Source of the DNA: Phocaeicola faecium
GTDB lineage: Bacteria > Bacteroidota > Bacteroidia > Bacteroidales > Bacteroidaceae
Assembly (NCBI RefSeq): GCF_014837055.1
Contig: NZ_JACSPQ010000019.1
Location: forward strand, 62,001-126,000
DNA length: 64,000 nucleotides
Reading direction: 5' to 3'
In this document: piece by piece, positions 8,640-16,421 of the stretch
Numbering within the stretch: position 1 is the first letter of the stretch
Layout of the letters: each line of letters opens with the position of its first letter
Made by a program: the position numbers and the translations under genes
The notes under the pieces: model-generated
Database searches by the model: none
What the model saw: the letters and a program-made list of their open reading frames with translations, nothing else
What the model was told of the DNA's origin: nothing

Positions 8640-9659
8640 ATGAAGCATAACTTACTACTATCTGCGTGCTTGCTGGTTGCAGTAAACGCTGCGTACGCCG
8701 ATACTCCGGTAAAAACGGCAGTTCCTTCGCGAGAGATTCCGATAGAGCAGGTCATGACACACGACCCGGTACTTGCACGGCAGGGAGATCGATTTTATCT
8801 TTTCGCCACGGGCGAGGGGGTTTCGGTCATGTCATCGTCCGATTTGAAGACTTGGAAGTTTGAGAAGCCGGTTTTTGAGGAAGCTCCTCAATGGGCGGTA
8901 GATGCCATAAAGGGGTATCACGGACATACGTGGGCACCGGATATTATTTATCACAACGGCTTGTATCACCTTTTTTATTCTTGTTCGGCTTTTGCCAAGA
9001 ATACTTCGGCTATCGGCCATGCCACTAATCCTACGCTCGACCCTTCTGATGCACGGTTTAAATGGACGGATCAAGGAAAAATCATCCAGTCTGTACCTAA
9101 CCGGGATATGTGGAATGCCATCGACCCTAATATCATTATAGACGAGGCTGGCACACCGTGGATGAGTTTCGGCTCGTTTTGGGATGGTATCAAAATGGTG
9201 AGGCTGACAGACGATTTGGCACGAGTTGCACAACCCGAAGAATGGTATTCGCTGAGTCGTCGCGAGCGTTCGTTTGAGTTAGACGATAAAGATCCGGGCG
9301 ACGGAGCGGTGGAAGCTCCTTTCATCATGAAGCATGGCGATTATTACTACCTTTTTGTTTCGTTCGATTACTGTTGTAGGGGGATGAAGAGCAACTACAA
9401 AGTAGTAGTAGGACGTTCGAAAACTGTTACGGGTCCCTATCTGGATAAAGATGGGAAGTCAATGGCTCAGGGAGGCGGTTCATTAGTGATTCAAGGAAAT
9501 ACTGATTACGTAGGAGTGGGACATAATGCAGCCTACCATTTTGATGGAAAGGATTATTTTATCTGTCACGCTTACTCTGCGAAAGAAGACGGTGCTCCTA
9601 AACTGATTATCCGCGAAATGACATGGACACCCGACGGATGGCCTATCGTAGCGTGGTAA
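8640..9659 (+). CDS. Secreted endo-1,5-alpha-L-arabinanase, GH43
   Basis: Cuts the alpha-1,5 backbone of arabinan into oligosaccharides. 339 residues with a signal peptide (cleavage near AAYADT). The GH43 triad is Asp42 in THDPVL, Asp162 in NAIDPNI and Glu225 in AVEAPF. The motifs GHTWAPDI, SFGSFWDG and VGVGHNAAYHF are those of classical endo-arabinanases, which separates it from the other GH43 enzyme of this locus. It has its own regulated promoter (8527-8583) and is followed 4 nt later by a strong terminator, so it is monocistronic. Its products would be substrates for the GH43 and GH51 enzymes across the regulator gene. Confidence 0.9.
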   Translation: MKHNLLLSACLLVAVNAAYADTPVKTAVPSREIPIEQVMTHDPVLARQGDRFYLFATGEGVSVMSSSDLKTWKFEKPVFEEAPQWAVDAIKGYHGHTWAPDIIYHNGLYHLFYSCSAFAKNTSAIGHATNPTLDPSDARFKWTDQGKIIQSVPNRDMWNAIDPNIIIDEAGTPWMSFGSFWDGIKMVRLTDDLARVAQPEEWYSLSRRERSFELDDKDPGDGAVEAPFIMKHGDYYYLFVSFDYCCRGMKSNYKVVVGRSKTVTGPYLDKDGKSMAQGGGSLVIQGNTDYVGVGHNAAYHFDGKDYFICHAYSAKEDGAPKLIIREMTWTPDGWPIVAW

Positions 9660-9663
9660 ACAT

Positions 9664-9709
9664 AACAATCCCCCTTCCCGATGTTTAGGCATGGAGAAGG
9701 GGGATTGTT
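9664..9709 (+). terminator. Strong intrinsic terminator, probably bidirectional
   Basis: Perfect 14-bp arms AACAATCCCCCTTC (9664-9677) and GAAGGGGGATTGTT (9696-9709). It separates the plus-strand arabinanase gene from the minus-strand folK cluster and could serve both directions, since each arm ends in an A/T-rich edge. Confidence 0.8.
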
Positions 9710-9744
9710 TCAGGAAAATATTCAAATATCCTGATCGGAGAGGG

Positions 9745-9819
9745 TTATATCGAATCGGCGGCACGGCGGATACGATTGGATAAATCGTATAACGCCTCAC
9801 GGAGTTGTTGTTTGTTCAT
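9745..9819 (-). CDS. Candidate small protein, 24 residues
   Basis: Starts 16 nt after the folK stop with ATG at 9819 and ends at TAA 9747-9745. A purine-rich AGGA lies about 7 nt before the ATG, which is strong for this genome. The peptide begins MNKQQLREALYDLSNRIRRA and continues with ADSI; it is an amphipathic helix with alternating charged and hydrophobic residues, the kind of sequence expected of a real small protein and not of random sequence. It ends 35 nt before the bidirectional terminator and so would share the folK transcript. No family is recognised; translation is unproven. Confidence 0.4.
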   Translation of the reverse strand: MNKQQLREALYDLSNRIRRAADSI

Positions 9820-9835
9820 CGTGATTCCTGTTTTA

Positions 9836-10303
9836 TTATTCATTGGATTTGGGAGAAAGTTCTTTCAGTGGTTTGCCGAACAGCGGGTGGATTTCGTTTC
9901 CGGCTATTTCTATAAGAGGAAGCATTACGAAGTCTCGTTCCGTCATGAGAGGATGAGGCAACGTCAGCTCAGGCGTCTTGACTATGCAGTTGTCGTACAT
10001 CAGTAGGTCGATGTCTATCAATCGGTCGCAGTATGTTCCGTTTACCGATTTAGTAGTACGTCCCAATGTCCGTTCTATTTCTTGGGTAAGCCGTAATACT
10101 TCAAGCGGCGAGTATGAGGTTTCCACCTCCGCCGCAGCATTAAGGAAATCGTTATCAGACGTAAATCCCCACGGAGCCGTTTCATAGAAAGATGATTGCG
10201 ATATAACTTTCCCTATTTTTTCGTTTATCAGTTTGATAGCCTGTGTCAGGTTGTCCGGTTTGTTTCCTAAATTTGTTCCTAATCCTAAATATACTTTCGG
10301 CAT
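9836..10303 (-). CDS. folK: 2-amino-4-hydroxy-6-hydroxymethyldihydropteridine pyrophosphokinase
   Basis: Transfers pyrophosphate from ATP to hydroxymethyldihydropterin in folate synthesis. The 155 residues carry the family signatures LGLGTNLG at the N-terminus, the substrate loop ETAPWG, the ATP-binding stretch RLIDIDLLMYD and the closing LPHPLMTERDFV. Length is normal. It follows queA on the same strand, but a terminator-like hairpin (10316-10342) and a MITE (10361-10534) lie between, so its transcription may be uncoupled from queA. A possible 24-residue protein follows it. Confidence 0.95.
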   Translation of the reverse strand: MPKVYLGLGTNLGNKPDNLTQAIKLINEKIGKVISQSSFYETAPWGFTSDNDFLNAAAEVETSYSPLEVLRLTQEIERTLGRTTKSVNGTYCDRLIDIDLLMYDNCIVKTPELTLPHPLMTERDFVMLPLIEIAGNEIHPLFGKPLKELSPKSNE

Positions 10304-10315
10304 ACGTTATTACGT

Positions 10316-10342
10316 AAAAACAAGGGCGGGTCAACCCCGCCC
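10316..10342 (-). terminator. Hairpin with T-run just before folK
   Basis: On the minus strand GGGCGGG (10342-10336), 5-nt loop, CCCGCCC (10330-10324), then TTGTTTTT. It has the form of an intrinsic terminator but ends only about 13 nt before the folK ATG. It either ends the queA transcript or acts as an attenuator in a folK leader. Confidence 0.55.
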
Positions 10343-10360
10343 CACATATAATGATGCTTA

Positions 10361-10534
10361 GAGCCTGTTTAAATTTTCCGATTAAGTATTTTCATCCGCC
10401 CCTTTTTGAGTTTGTTTCCGGTTTGTTTCCCCGTTTTTACTCGTCAGATAGCCCGCTATCCTCCTCGTAAAAGCCGAAAAACATCCTCGAAAACAATTCT
10501 CAAACCGCAGGCAGAGCAAAATTTAAACAGGCTC
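10361..10534. mobile_element. MITE, 174 bp, IS5-like ends, TTA target duplication
   Basis: Perfect 17-bp terminal inverted repeats GAGCCTGTTTAAATTTT (10361-10377) and its complement (10518-10534), flanked on both sides by TTA (10358-10360 and 10535-10537). There is no ORF of note inside. The GAGCCTGTTT end and the 3-bp TNA duplication are features of IS5-family (IS1031-type) elements, so this is a non-autonomous derivative. It splits queA from folK. Confidence 0.75.
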
Positions 10535-10559
10535 TTAGTAGATGGTTGCTCCCGAAAAT

Positions 10560-11615
10560 TTACTTTTCCAGAATCAGCATGGCGTCGCCGTAAGTACCAA
10601 AACGGTAATCTTCTTTCAGCGCCGTCTGATAAGCGTCCATAATCAGTTCATAACCACCGTAAGAACATACCAACATGAGCATGGTAGAAAGCGGCATGTG
10701 GAAATTGCTTATCATGGCGTTTGCTACCGAGAAGTCGTAAGGCGGGAAAATGAATTTGTTCGTCCATCCTTCGAATTCTTTCAGGTGTCCGTCTGTACCT
10801 ACGGCTGTTTCGATGGTACGCATTACGCTGGTGCCTACGGCGCAGACCTTGTTTCCACGGTCTTTTGCTTCGTTTACGATGCGGCAGGCTTCAGCATCCA
10901 CAAACATTTGTTCAGAGTCCATTTTATGTTTAGTCAGGTCTTCCACGTCGATGTCGCGGAAATTACCTAACCCGCAGTGCATGGTGATAAAAGCAAAGTT
11001 GATTCCTTTTATTTCCATACGTTTCATTAGTTCGCGGCTGAAATGCAGTCCGGCGGCAGGAACGGTTACAGCACCTTCGTTTTTCGCATAGATGGTTTGG
11101 AAACGCTCTTCGTCTATCGGTTCTGCCGGACGGTGGATAAACGGAGGAAGAGGCGGTTCGCCCAGCGCATAAAGTGCTTTCTTGAACTCGTCGTGCGGTC
11201 CGTCATAAAGGAAGCGGAGCGTACGTCCCCTCGAAGTGGTATTGTCAATGACCTCTGCCACCATCGAGTCGTCTTCACCGAAATAAAGTTTGTTTCCTAT
11301 ACGGATTTTACGTGCCGGATCTACCAAAACATCCCAAAGGCGAAGCTCTTCGTTCAGTTCGCGCAAGAGGAATACCTCGATGCGCGCACCGGTTTTTTCC
11401 TTGTTTCCGTATAAACGTGCCGGAAATACTTTGGTGTCATTAAAGATAAACGCATCTTGATCATCGAAGTAGTTCAATATATCTTTGAACATAACGTGCT
11501 CTATCTCCCCGGTAGCTTTGTGTACCACCATCAGGCGAGACTCATCTCTGTACTTGGCCGGATAGAGTGCAATTTTCTCTTCCGGCAATTTGAATTTGAA
11601 TTGTGACAGTTTCAT
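10560..11615 (-). CDS. queA: S-adenosylmethionine:tRNA ribosyltransferase-isomerase
   Basis: Builds epoxyqueuosine at the tRNA wobble position 34 by moving the ribosyl part of SAM onto preQ1. 351 residues, typical length. Family signatures visible: [11 protein letters not shown] near the start, [11 protein letters not shown], the PAAGLHFS motif, the THCGLG-like MHCGLGNF segment and [13 protein letters not shown] near the end. It lies 17 nt after truB, and with uppP and truB forms a conserved Bacteroidales order. The MITE begins 25 nt past its stop codon. Confidence 0.96.
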   Translation of the reverse strand: MKLSQFKFKLPEEKIALYPAKYRDESRLMVVHKATGEIEHVMFKDILNYFDDQDAFIFNDTKVFPARLYGNKEKTGARIEVFLLRELNEELRLWDVLVDPARKIRIGNKLYFGEDDSMVAEVIDNTTSRGRTLRFLYDGPHDEFKKALYALGEPPLPPFIHRPAEPIDEERFQTIYAKNEGAVTVPAAGLHFSRELMKRMEIKGINFAFITMHCGLGNFRDIDVEDLTKHKMDSEQMFVDAEACRIVNEAKDRGNKVCAVGTSVMRTIETAVGTDGHLKEFEGWTNKFIFPPYDFSVANAMISNFHMPLSTMLMLVCSYGGYELIMDAYQTALKEDYRFGTYGDAMLILEK

Positions 11616-11632
11616 CTTCTTCCTTTCTTTCC

Positions 11633-12337
11633 TTAATCGTTTATAACATCAATATCTTGTTTCTCAAGCCATGCTTCAAAGCCGTCAACCTGCATACAGT
11701 CTGCCAGTTTCACATCGCCCACACGGGTGCGGATAAGTCCGGTAAGGTGTGCTCCGCTGTGGAGTGCTTCGCCGATGTCGCGTGCCAATGCCCGGATGTA
11801 CGTACCTTTGCTGCAAACCACCCGTATTTTAATTTCCGGCAGGTTACACTCCAGCAGCTCTATTTCGTCGATGACGAGTGTTTTCGGTTTCAGTTCCACC
11901 TCTCCGCCTCGCCGTGCAAGGTCGTAAGCGCGTTTGCCGTCTACTTTGCAAGCCGAAAAAGCCGGAGGTATTTGTTCGATTGTACCGACAAATTTCTTTA
12001 AAACGTCCTCTACCATTTCAGGAGTGATGTGTTCGGTAGGGTAAGTTGCATCGATTTCTTTTTCAAGGTCGAACGATGGCGTAGTGGCTCCCAACTGCAG
12101 TGTGGCGATGTACTCCTTGGTATGATATTGGAACTCCTCTATACGTTTTGTTGCCTTTCCGGTGCAGATAATCATAACCCCCGTAGCCAACGGGTCGAGT
12201 GTTCCGGCGTGTCCCACCTTTATTTTCTTAACTCCCAGCTTGCGACTGATGTGATATCTTATTTTGTTGACTACCGCGAACGATGTCCATCGCAACGGTT
12301 TGTCGAAATATAAAACTTCTCCTTCTTTAAAGTTCAT
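11633..12337 (-). CDS. truB: tRNA pseudouridine(55) synthase
   Basis: Makes pseudouridine 55 in the T-arm of tRNAs. The catalytic aspartate is Asp48 in [11 protein letters not shown], the same number as in E. coli. Other family motifs are [12 protein letters not shown], the [19 protein letters not shown] loop and [16 protein letters not shown] chose ATG at 12337, which overlaps the uppP stop by one base (TGATG), in place of an upstream TTG at 12340; this is translational coupling. It has the short C-terminus typical of Bacteroidetes and lacks a long PUA domain. Confidence 0.96.
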   Translation of the reverse strand: MNFKEGEVLYFDKPLRWTSFAVVNKIRYHISRKLGVKKIKVGHAGTLDPLATGVMIICTGKATKRIEEFQYHTKEYIATLQLGATTPSFDLEKEIDATYPTEHITPEMVEDVLKKFVGTIEQIPPAFSACKVDGKRAYDLARRGGEVELKPKTLVIDEIELLECNLPEIKIRVVCSKGTYIRALARDIGEALHSGAHLTGLIRTRVGDVKLADCMQVDGFEAWLEKQDIDVIND

Positions 12338-13194
12338 CAAGCCAATTCCAAATTATAACCTAAAAACGACATTATCAAAATAATAGCCCCAACGATAATC
12401 CGATACCATCCGAAAGCCTTGAATCCGTATTTCGTAACGAAATTGATAAAGAATTTGATGGCAAGCAGTGCCACGATAAAGGCTACGATGTTTCCAACAA
12501 TCAGCGGGGTAAGATTGTTTGCTATGATTTCCGTTCCGCCTTCCATGAACAGCTTTGCCATTTTATATACGGTAGCGGCAAACATGGTGGGCACGGCAAG
12601 AAAGAACGAAAATTCGGCTGCTGCCTTGCGGGTGAGCTTCTGTGCCATACCTCCTACGATGGTTGCCATTGAGCGCGATACTCCGGGAATCATGGAAATA
12701 CATTGAAACAGTCCGATAACGAATGCCCGTTTTTCCGTCATTGGCGTATCCTCGCGTCCTGTACCGAAAATGCGGTCGCAGAACAACATGAATATACCTC
12801 CTACAATCAGCATCACAGCCACTACGGTTACGCTTTCCAGCATGGCATCAATGGCATCGCTGAACAGCAGGCCCAAAACGGCTGCCGGAATGAATGCTAC
12901 CAGCAACTTCCAGTAGAAATCAAACTTATGTATAAACCGTTTTACGGCAGAAGCACCTTCGGGAGCCGGTTTGTGATTCAGACGGAAAAAGCGTTTCCAA
13001 TACAGGCATACCACCGAAAGAATGGCTCCGAACTGTATGATGAAGGTGAAAGCCTTGACAAATTCCGTACTTTCTACTCCCAAGACGTGTTGTGCGATAA
13101 TCATGTGTCCGGTAGAAGAAACCGGAAGGAATTCGGTAAGACCTTCTACTATCGCGATGATAATCGTTTGAAATAAGTTTAAATCTCCCGCCAT
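12337..13194 (-). CDS. uppP: Undecaprenyl-diphosphatase
   Basis: Integral membrane phosphatase that recycles the lipid carrier for peptidoglycan and other surface glycans; also gives bacitracin resistance when overexpressed in other bacteria. The two family motifs are present: [14 protein letters not shown] near residue 18 and [12 protein letters not shown] near residue 165. Several hydrophobic segments alternate with short loops as expected for the family. Its ATG overlaps the DUF3098 stop by one base (TAATG) and its own stop overlaps the truB start, so three genes are translationally coupled. Confidence 0.96.
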   Translation of the reverse strand: MAGDLNLFQTIIIAIVEGLTEFLPVSSTGHMIIAQHVLGVESTEFVKAFTFIIQFGAILSVVCLYWKRFFRLNHKPAPEGASAVKRFIHKFDFYWKLLVAFIPAAVLGLLFSDAIDAMLESVTVVAVMLIVGGIFMLFCDRIFGTGREDTPMTEKRAFVIGLFQCISMIPGVSRSMATIVGGMAQKLTRKAAAEFSFFLAVPTMFAATVYKMAKLFMEGGTEIIANNLTPLIVGNIVAFIVALLAIKFFINFVTKYGFKAFGWYRIIVGAIILIMSFLGYNLELA

Positions 13195-13442
13195 TAGTGT
13201 TCGTTTTTAGAAGTTGAGTCATCGGCCGGTTTGCGCAGGATGCCGTAAATCATGAAGATAAATCCGGCAAAACATACGATGGGGGCTACTTTGACCCGCC
13301 GTACGCTGAATATGTCCGGGTTGAACGCCGTTTCCGACGAACCGGAACCACTCATCAGCAAGAAGCCGATGATGATAACTACCATGCCGATGGCAAGCAA
13401 TAGAAAGTTGGTCTTATCAAAAGCAAAGTGTTTTTTATCCAT
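13194..13442 (-). CDS. DUF3098 small membrane protein
   Basis: 82 residues with two hydrophobic segments (about 12-31 and 53-68) separated by a loop containing [17 protein letters not shown], the hallmark of DUF3098. The function is unknown. It is regularly found between ftsX and uppP in Bacteroidales, which suggests a link to cell envelope synthesis or division, but that is inference from position only. The C-terminus is hydrophilic and ends in TSKNEH. Confidence 0.9.
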   Translation of the reverse strand: MDKKHFAFDKTNFLLLAIGMVVIIIGFLLMSGSGSSETAFNPDIFSVRRVKVAPIVCFAGFIFMIYGILRKPADDSTSKNEH

Positions 13443-13473
13443 AATGGTAATAAAAAAGTTTAGTGAATATCCG

Positions 13474-14352
13474 TTACATACAATATAATTCGTTGACTTT
13501 CATCCTCAGGTATCTGTTGATGGAAATCAGGGCACAAAGTCCGGTGATGGTAACTCCGAATATGAAGACGGCACCCATGACCACCGCCATGACAGTAGGT
13601 GTGATGATTTCTACCAAGTCGGGCTCGTATCTGACAAGGAAGTACGCCATTCCCATGAGCAGGGCGTCTGCCAGTGCAGCAGCCAAGATGCCCACCCAGA
13701 TATTACGCACAAGGAAAGGTCGCCGGATGAATCCCCATCCTGCGCCTACCAGCTTCATGGTATGGATGAGGAAACGCTTTGAGTAAATGGTCAGGCGGAT
13801 GGTATTGTTGATTAAGGCAAACGAAATGAGTGTCAACAGCGCCGCCAGCCCCAGTAATACCACACTTATTTTCTGTAAGTTGCGGTTCACCGAGTCAATC
13901 AAGTTTTGCGGGTAGTTTACCTCAATAATATTTTTATTGTCCATCAGTTTCTCCTGAATCCAGCTCAGGCTGTCAGAGTTGATGTATTCTGCTTTGAGCT
14001 TTACTTCGATGGAAGCCTCGAAAGGATTATACCCCAGAAATTCGGCAGGGTCTGTCCCCATGGCGCGCGTCTGCTCCTGCAATGCCTGTTTCTTGGAAAT
14101 GTAGAAAGTCTGTTTTACAAAAGGTTCGGAGTTTAATTTTTCTTGAAACCCGATAATCTCCTGTTCTTTTATCTGGTCATCGAACACGATGGAAAACGTA
14201 ATGTTTTCGCGTACGTACGCCGAAAGGTTTCCGGCAGCCAGTACGAAAAACACCACCATCCCCAATAAGAGCAACACCAACATGGTGCTGATGGCAGAGG
14301 TGATAAACTGCATATCGAAGAACGAACCCGTTTTTTTTTCCATCGTAATCAT
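13474..14352 (-). CDS. ftsX: Cell division protein FtsX-like permease
   Basis: Permease half of the FtsEX complex that, in other bacteria, activates peptidoglycan hydrolases at the septum. Topology fits FtsX: one N-terminal membrane segment, a large extracytoplasmic domain (about 50-160, with YVRENITFSIVF and the later PFEASIEVKL), then three more membrane segments in the C-terminal half. I chose ATG at 14352 (MITMEKK...), which overlaps the upstream stop as ATGA; the longer open frame upstream only runs inside the methyltransferase gene. No ftsE is next to it, which is common in Bacteroidetes. Confidence 0.9.
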   Translation of the reverse strand: MITMEKKTGSFFDMQFITSAISTMLVLLLLGMVVFFVLAAGNLSAYVRENITFSIVFDDQIKEQEIIGFQEKLNSEPFVKQTFYISKKQALQEQTRAMGTDPAEFLGYNPFEASIEVKLKAEYINSDSLSWIQEKLMDNKNIIEVNYPQNLIDSVNRNLQKISVVLLGLAALLTLISFALINNTIRLTIYSKRFLIHTMKLVGAGWGFIRRPFLVRNIWVGILAAALADALLMGMAYFLVRYEPDLVEIITPTVMAVVMGAVFIFGVTITGLCALISINRYLRMKVNELYCM

Positions 14353-15248
14353 TGTTTTTTTCTGAAGACATAAATCATCGAGCTGCTCCGGTCTTTTTTC
14401 GCAAGAGAGGCAGCCCATGCTTTTGCTCCGGTTATCATTCCTTTCAGCACGTAGCATGGCGTCTTTTTATACTTTTCCGTAAGCATCGATACGTAGAACG
14501 CATCGAAAGGCATGGGGCGCCGCTGGGTTAAGATAAACCCATGTTTGGCCCCGAACTGCTGCATGGTGGAAGGCGTAAAATGCCATAAGTGGCGTGGAAC
14601 ATCGTATGCTGCCCACATTTCCTTATATTTTTGTGCGTCAAACGAATCTGCATTGGGTACGGCTATAATCAAAACGCCACGGTCTTTCAAAATGCGCCCC
14701 AGTGTTTCCCACGTTTCGTTCAGATGCTCCAAATGTTCCATCACGTGCCAAAGCGTAATGGCATCAAACGACTTGTCGGGATATGTGCCGAGCGTTTCGG
14801 GCGTATCAATGTCTAAGCCGAAATGTTCCTTTGCGAAAGCGCGTGCCTGCGGGCTTTTTTCAATGGCAGATACCCGCCAGCCTTTTTTCTGCATGAAGTG
14901 GGGGAAATATCCTGTACCCGTACCGATATCCAATAAATATCCGCGGCTCAATCCGCAGCTATGTTTGATAAGGCGGCTTTTCCTGCCCAACATGTAGCGA
15001 CGAACATAATGGTAAACGCGGTTCATCAGCCCTTTGTGGGTATCAGTATGCGAAATGTAGTCCGGGCTTTCGTAATAACGTCCGATTTCGTTTTCCGCCG
15101 GAACCGATTGGGTGAATAAGAAACCACATGTCCGGCAGCGGCATATCTCGAACGGTTCTCCCGTTGCATAATGATCCTTACAGGTCATTACCGACTCAAA
15201 CTGGTCTTTTCCGCAGAGCGGACATTTATTTATCTTAAATACGTTCAC
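14349..15248 (-). CDS. Class I SAM methyltransferase with N-terminal zinc ribbon
   Basis: An N-terminal CPLC...CRTC four-cysteine ribbon (about residues 8-50) precedes a Rossmann methyltransferase with SAM motif LDIGTGTGYFP and the later LWHVMEHLEHL, a combination common in methyltransferases of sugars or lipids (Methyltransf_23 type). The substrate is unknown. The start is uncertain: a GTG at 15248 begins VNVFKINKC directly before the ribbon and is preferred here; another GTG at 15296 is possible but adds an unrelated hydrophobic stretch. It is translationally coupled to ftsX by ATGA. Confidence 0.85.
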   Translation of the reverse strand: MNVFKINKCPLCGKDQFESVMTCKDHYATGEPFEICRCRTCGFLFTQSVPAENEIGRYYESPDYISHTDTHKGLMNRVYHYVRRYMLGRKSRLIKHSCGLSRGYLLDIGTGTGYFPHFMQKKGWRVSAIEKSPQARAFAKEHFGLDIDTPETLGTYPDKSFDAITLWHVMEHLEHLNETWETLGRILKDRGVLIIAVPNADSFDAQKYKEMWAAYDVPRHLWHFTPSTMQQFGAKHGFILTQRRPMPFDAFYVSMLTEKYKKTPCYVLKGMITGAKAWAASLAKKDRSSSMIYVFRKKQ

Positions 15249-15430
15249 TTTAAACCCTAATTTGGTGCAAAATAACAAATAAATCAGGGATGGCACGATT
15301 TTCTTTAAACGTTTTTAAGAGTTAAAGGTTGAAAAGCGGGCAAACAGTGATGAAATAGGCGACTGAAAGGAGGGTATTGCCCGCCAGAGACGGGTGGCGG
15401 ACGGCATTGATTTGCTAAGTTTTCGGTATG

Positions 15431-15531
15431 AAATTTATAACTCGGCAGGCTGGGTTGTACGACCCGCCTTAGTGAGTTATATAACCCGGCAAGGTGAGTT
15501 GTATAACTCTCCATGCCGGGTTATAAAATTT
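15431..15531. repeat. Intergenic inverted-repeat cluster, about 101 bp
   Basis: Outer arms AAATTTATAACTCGGCA (15431-15447) and TGCCGGGTTATAAAATTT (15514-15531) form an imperfect inverted repeat. Inside are further variations of GTTNTATAACYCGGC and GAGTTATATAACCC, so the unit looks like a stack of related palindromic words. It fills most of the 367-nt gap between the methyltransferase and cupin genes; I see no gene or clear promoter in the remainder. Confidence 0.5.
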
Positions 15532-15615
15532 GTGCTTATGCTTTTATAAATCCATTTCGGAAAGTGCGGTTTCCTTATGGAATGCACCGGTATTGGTTTG
15601 CGGCGAAAAACGGTA

Positions 15616-16065
15616 TTACCATTTTACCGGTTCGTTTAAGATGCATCCGTCGGCCGCATCTTCGGGTGTAAACGTATTGCCTTTATATTGTACGCAGAGC
15701 ATGATGAGCGGCGATGTTCCGTTGTTGCGTACGGAGCGTTTTCCGTCCGGTGCCACACGTACTACGCTGCCCTCCTGTATCGGGAATACCTGTCCGTCTA
15801 CCTGAAATTCTCCCGTACCGCTCAAGAAGAAATACAATTCTTCGTGTGTTTTGTGGGTGTGGAGGAAACCGGTTTCTGTGCCGGGTTGAAACATTTGGAA
15901 TGAAAACTCTCCGCCTGTGGCTTGCAGTGCCGTGCCGCCGAATATTTTTCCGGGGATTTTTACATCCGGTCCTAATTCCAATACATAATTGTTCAGTTCG
16001 TTTAATTTGCCGATGTTGATGGCACTAAAATTCGCAGCTGTTGCGATTGGTTCAATCTGTTTCAT
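15616..16065 (-). CDS. Cupin domain protein
   Basis: 149-residue single cupin. The two metal-binding motifs are seen as HTHKTHEELYFFLSGTGEF (motif 1, about residues 69-87) and a weaker motif 2 around DGKRSVRNNGTSPLIM. Small cupins of this kind bind a divalent metal and may be isomerases, dioxygenases or sensors; no particular reaction can be assigned. It has its own promoter region (16132-16205) with nested inverted repeats, suggesting control by a dedicated regulator not seen nearby. Confidence 0.85.
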   Translation of the reverse strand: MKQIEPIATAANFSAINIGKLNELNNYVLELGPDVKIPGKIFGGTALQATGGEFSFQMFQPGTETGFLHTHKTHEELYFFLSGTGEFQVDGQVFPIQEGSVVRVAPDGKRSVRNNGTSPLIMLCVQYKGNTFTPEDAADGCILNEPVKW

Positions 16066-16131
16066 AATCTTCTTGTTTTTATAGGTTGGTTATTCGCTTT
16101 GTATTGTATTCTTACTCTCTTTTCGATACTA

Positions 16132-16205
16132 CAAAGGTATGTTTCATTTATCTAATAAACAAGAGGTTACAAAAGTGTGTGTTAGTTACCTCAATCTCAC
16201 TTTTG
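16132..16205 (-). promoter_or_regulatory. Cupin promoter with nested inverted repeats
   Basis: On the minus strand a near-consensus promoter: CTTG (16163-16160), 20 nt, TACCTTTG (16139-16132). Just upstream lie two interleaved inverted repeats, GAGGTTAC (16163-16170) / GTTACCTC (16185-16192) and CAAAAGTG (16170-16177) / CACTTTTG (16198-16205). Such placement suits a repressor or activator binding site. Confidence 0.45.
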
Positions 16206-16421
16206 CAGAAAAACAGCAGGTTATTCCGGTAAAAAAGATGAAAAAAATTTTTCCTTCCGTGCTTCTTTCGGAAAGGCTTGTGCAGAGGAAACGGGGGAAT
16301 ATTCGCTGCGCCGTACACGTTTATCTTTTCTTCCTTGATAAACTTTAAGACAATGAACGCTTTTCAGTAGTAATATCTTTACTATCTTTGCGGCTATTGA
16401 ACAAAAAACAAGCATTTAATA
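16206..16421. other. Leader region upstream of the DUF2723 gene
   Basis: The rest of the 356-nt gap contains no supported ORF. The -7 box TATCTTTG at 16383-16390, 32 nt before the DUF2723 ATG, is a good promoter candidate; a clean -33 TTTG is not present at the right distance (TTTT/TTTC at 16361-16365). Confidence 0.45.

Noticed and set aside
10361..10534. Invertible promoter segment of the Bacteroides phase-variation type
   Set aside because: Inverted repeats flank 140 bp, but there is no outward promoter inside, no invertase nearby, and TTA duplications point to a MITE.
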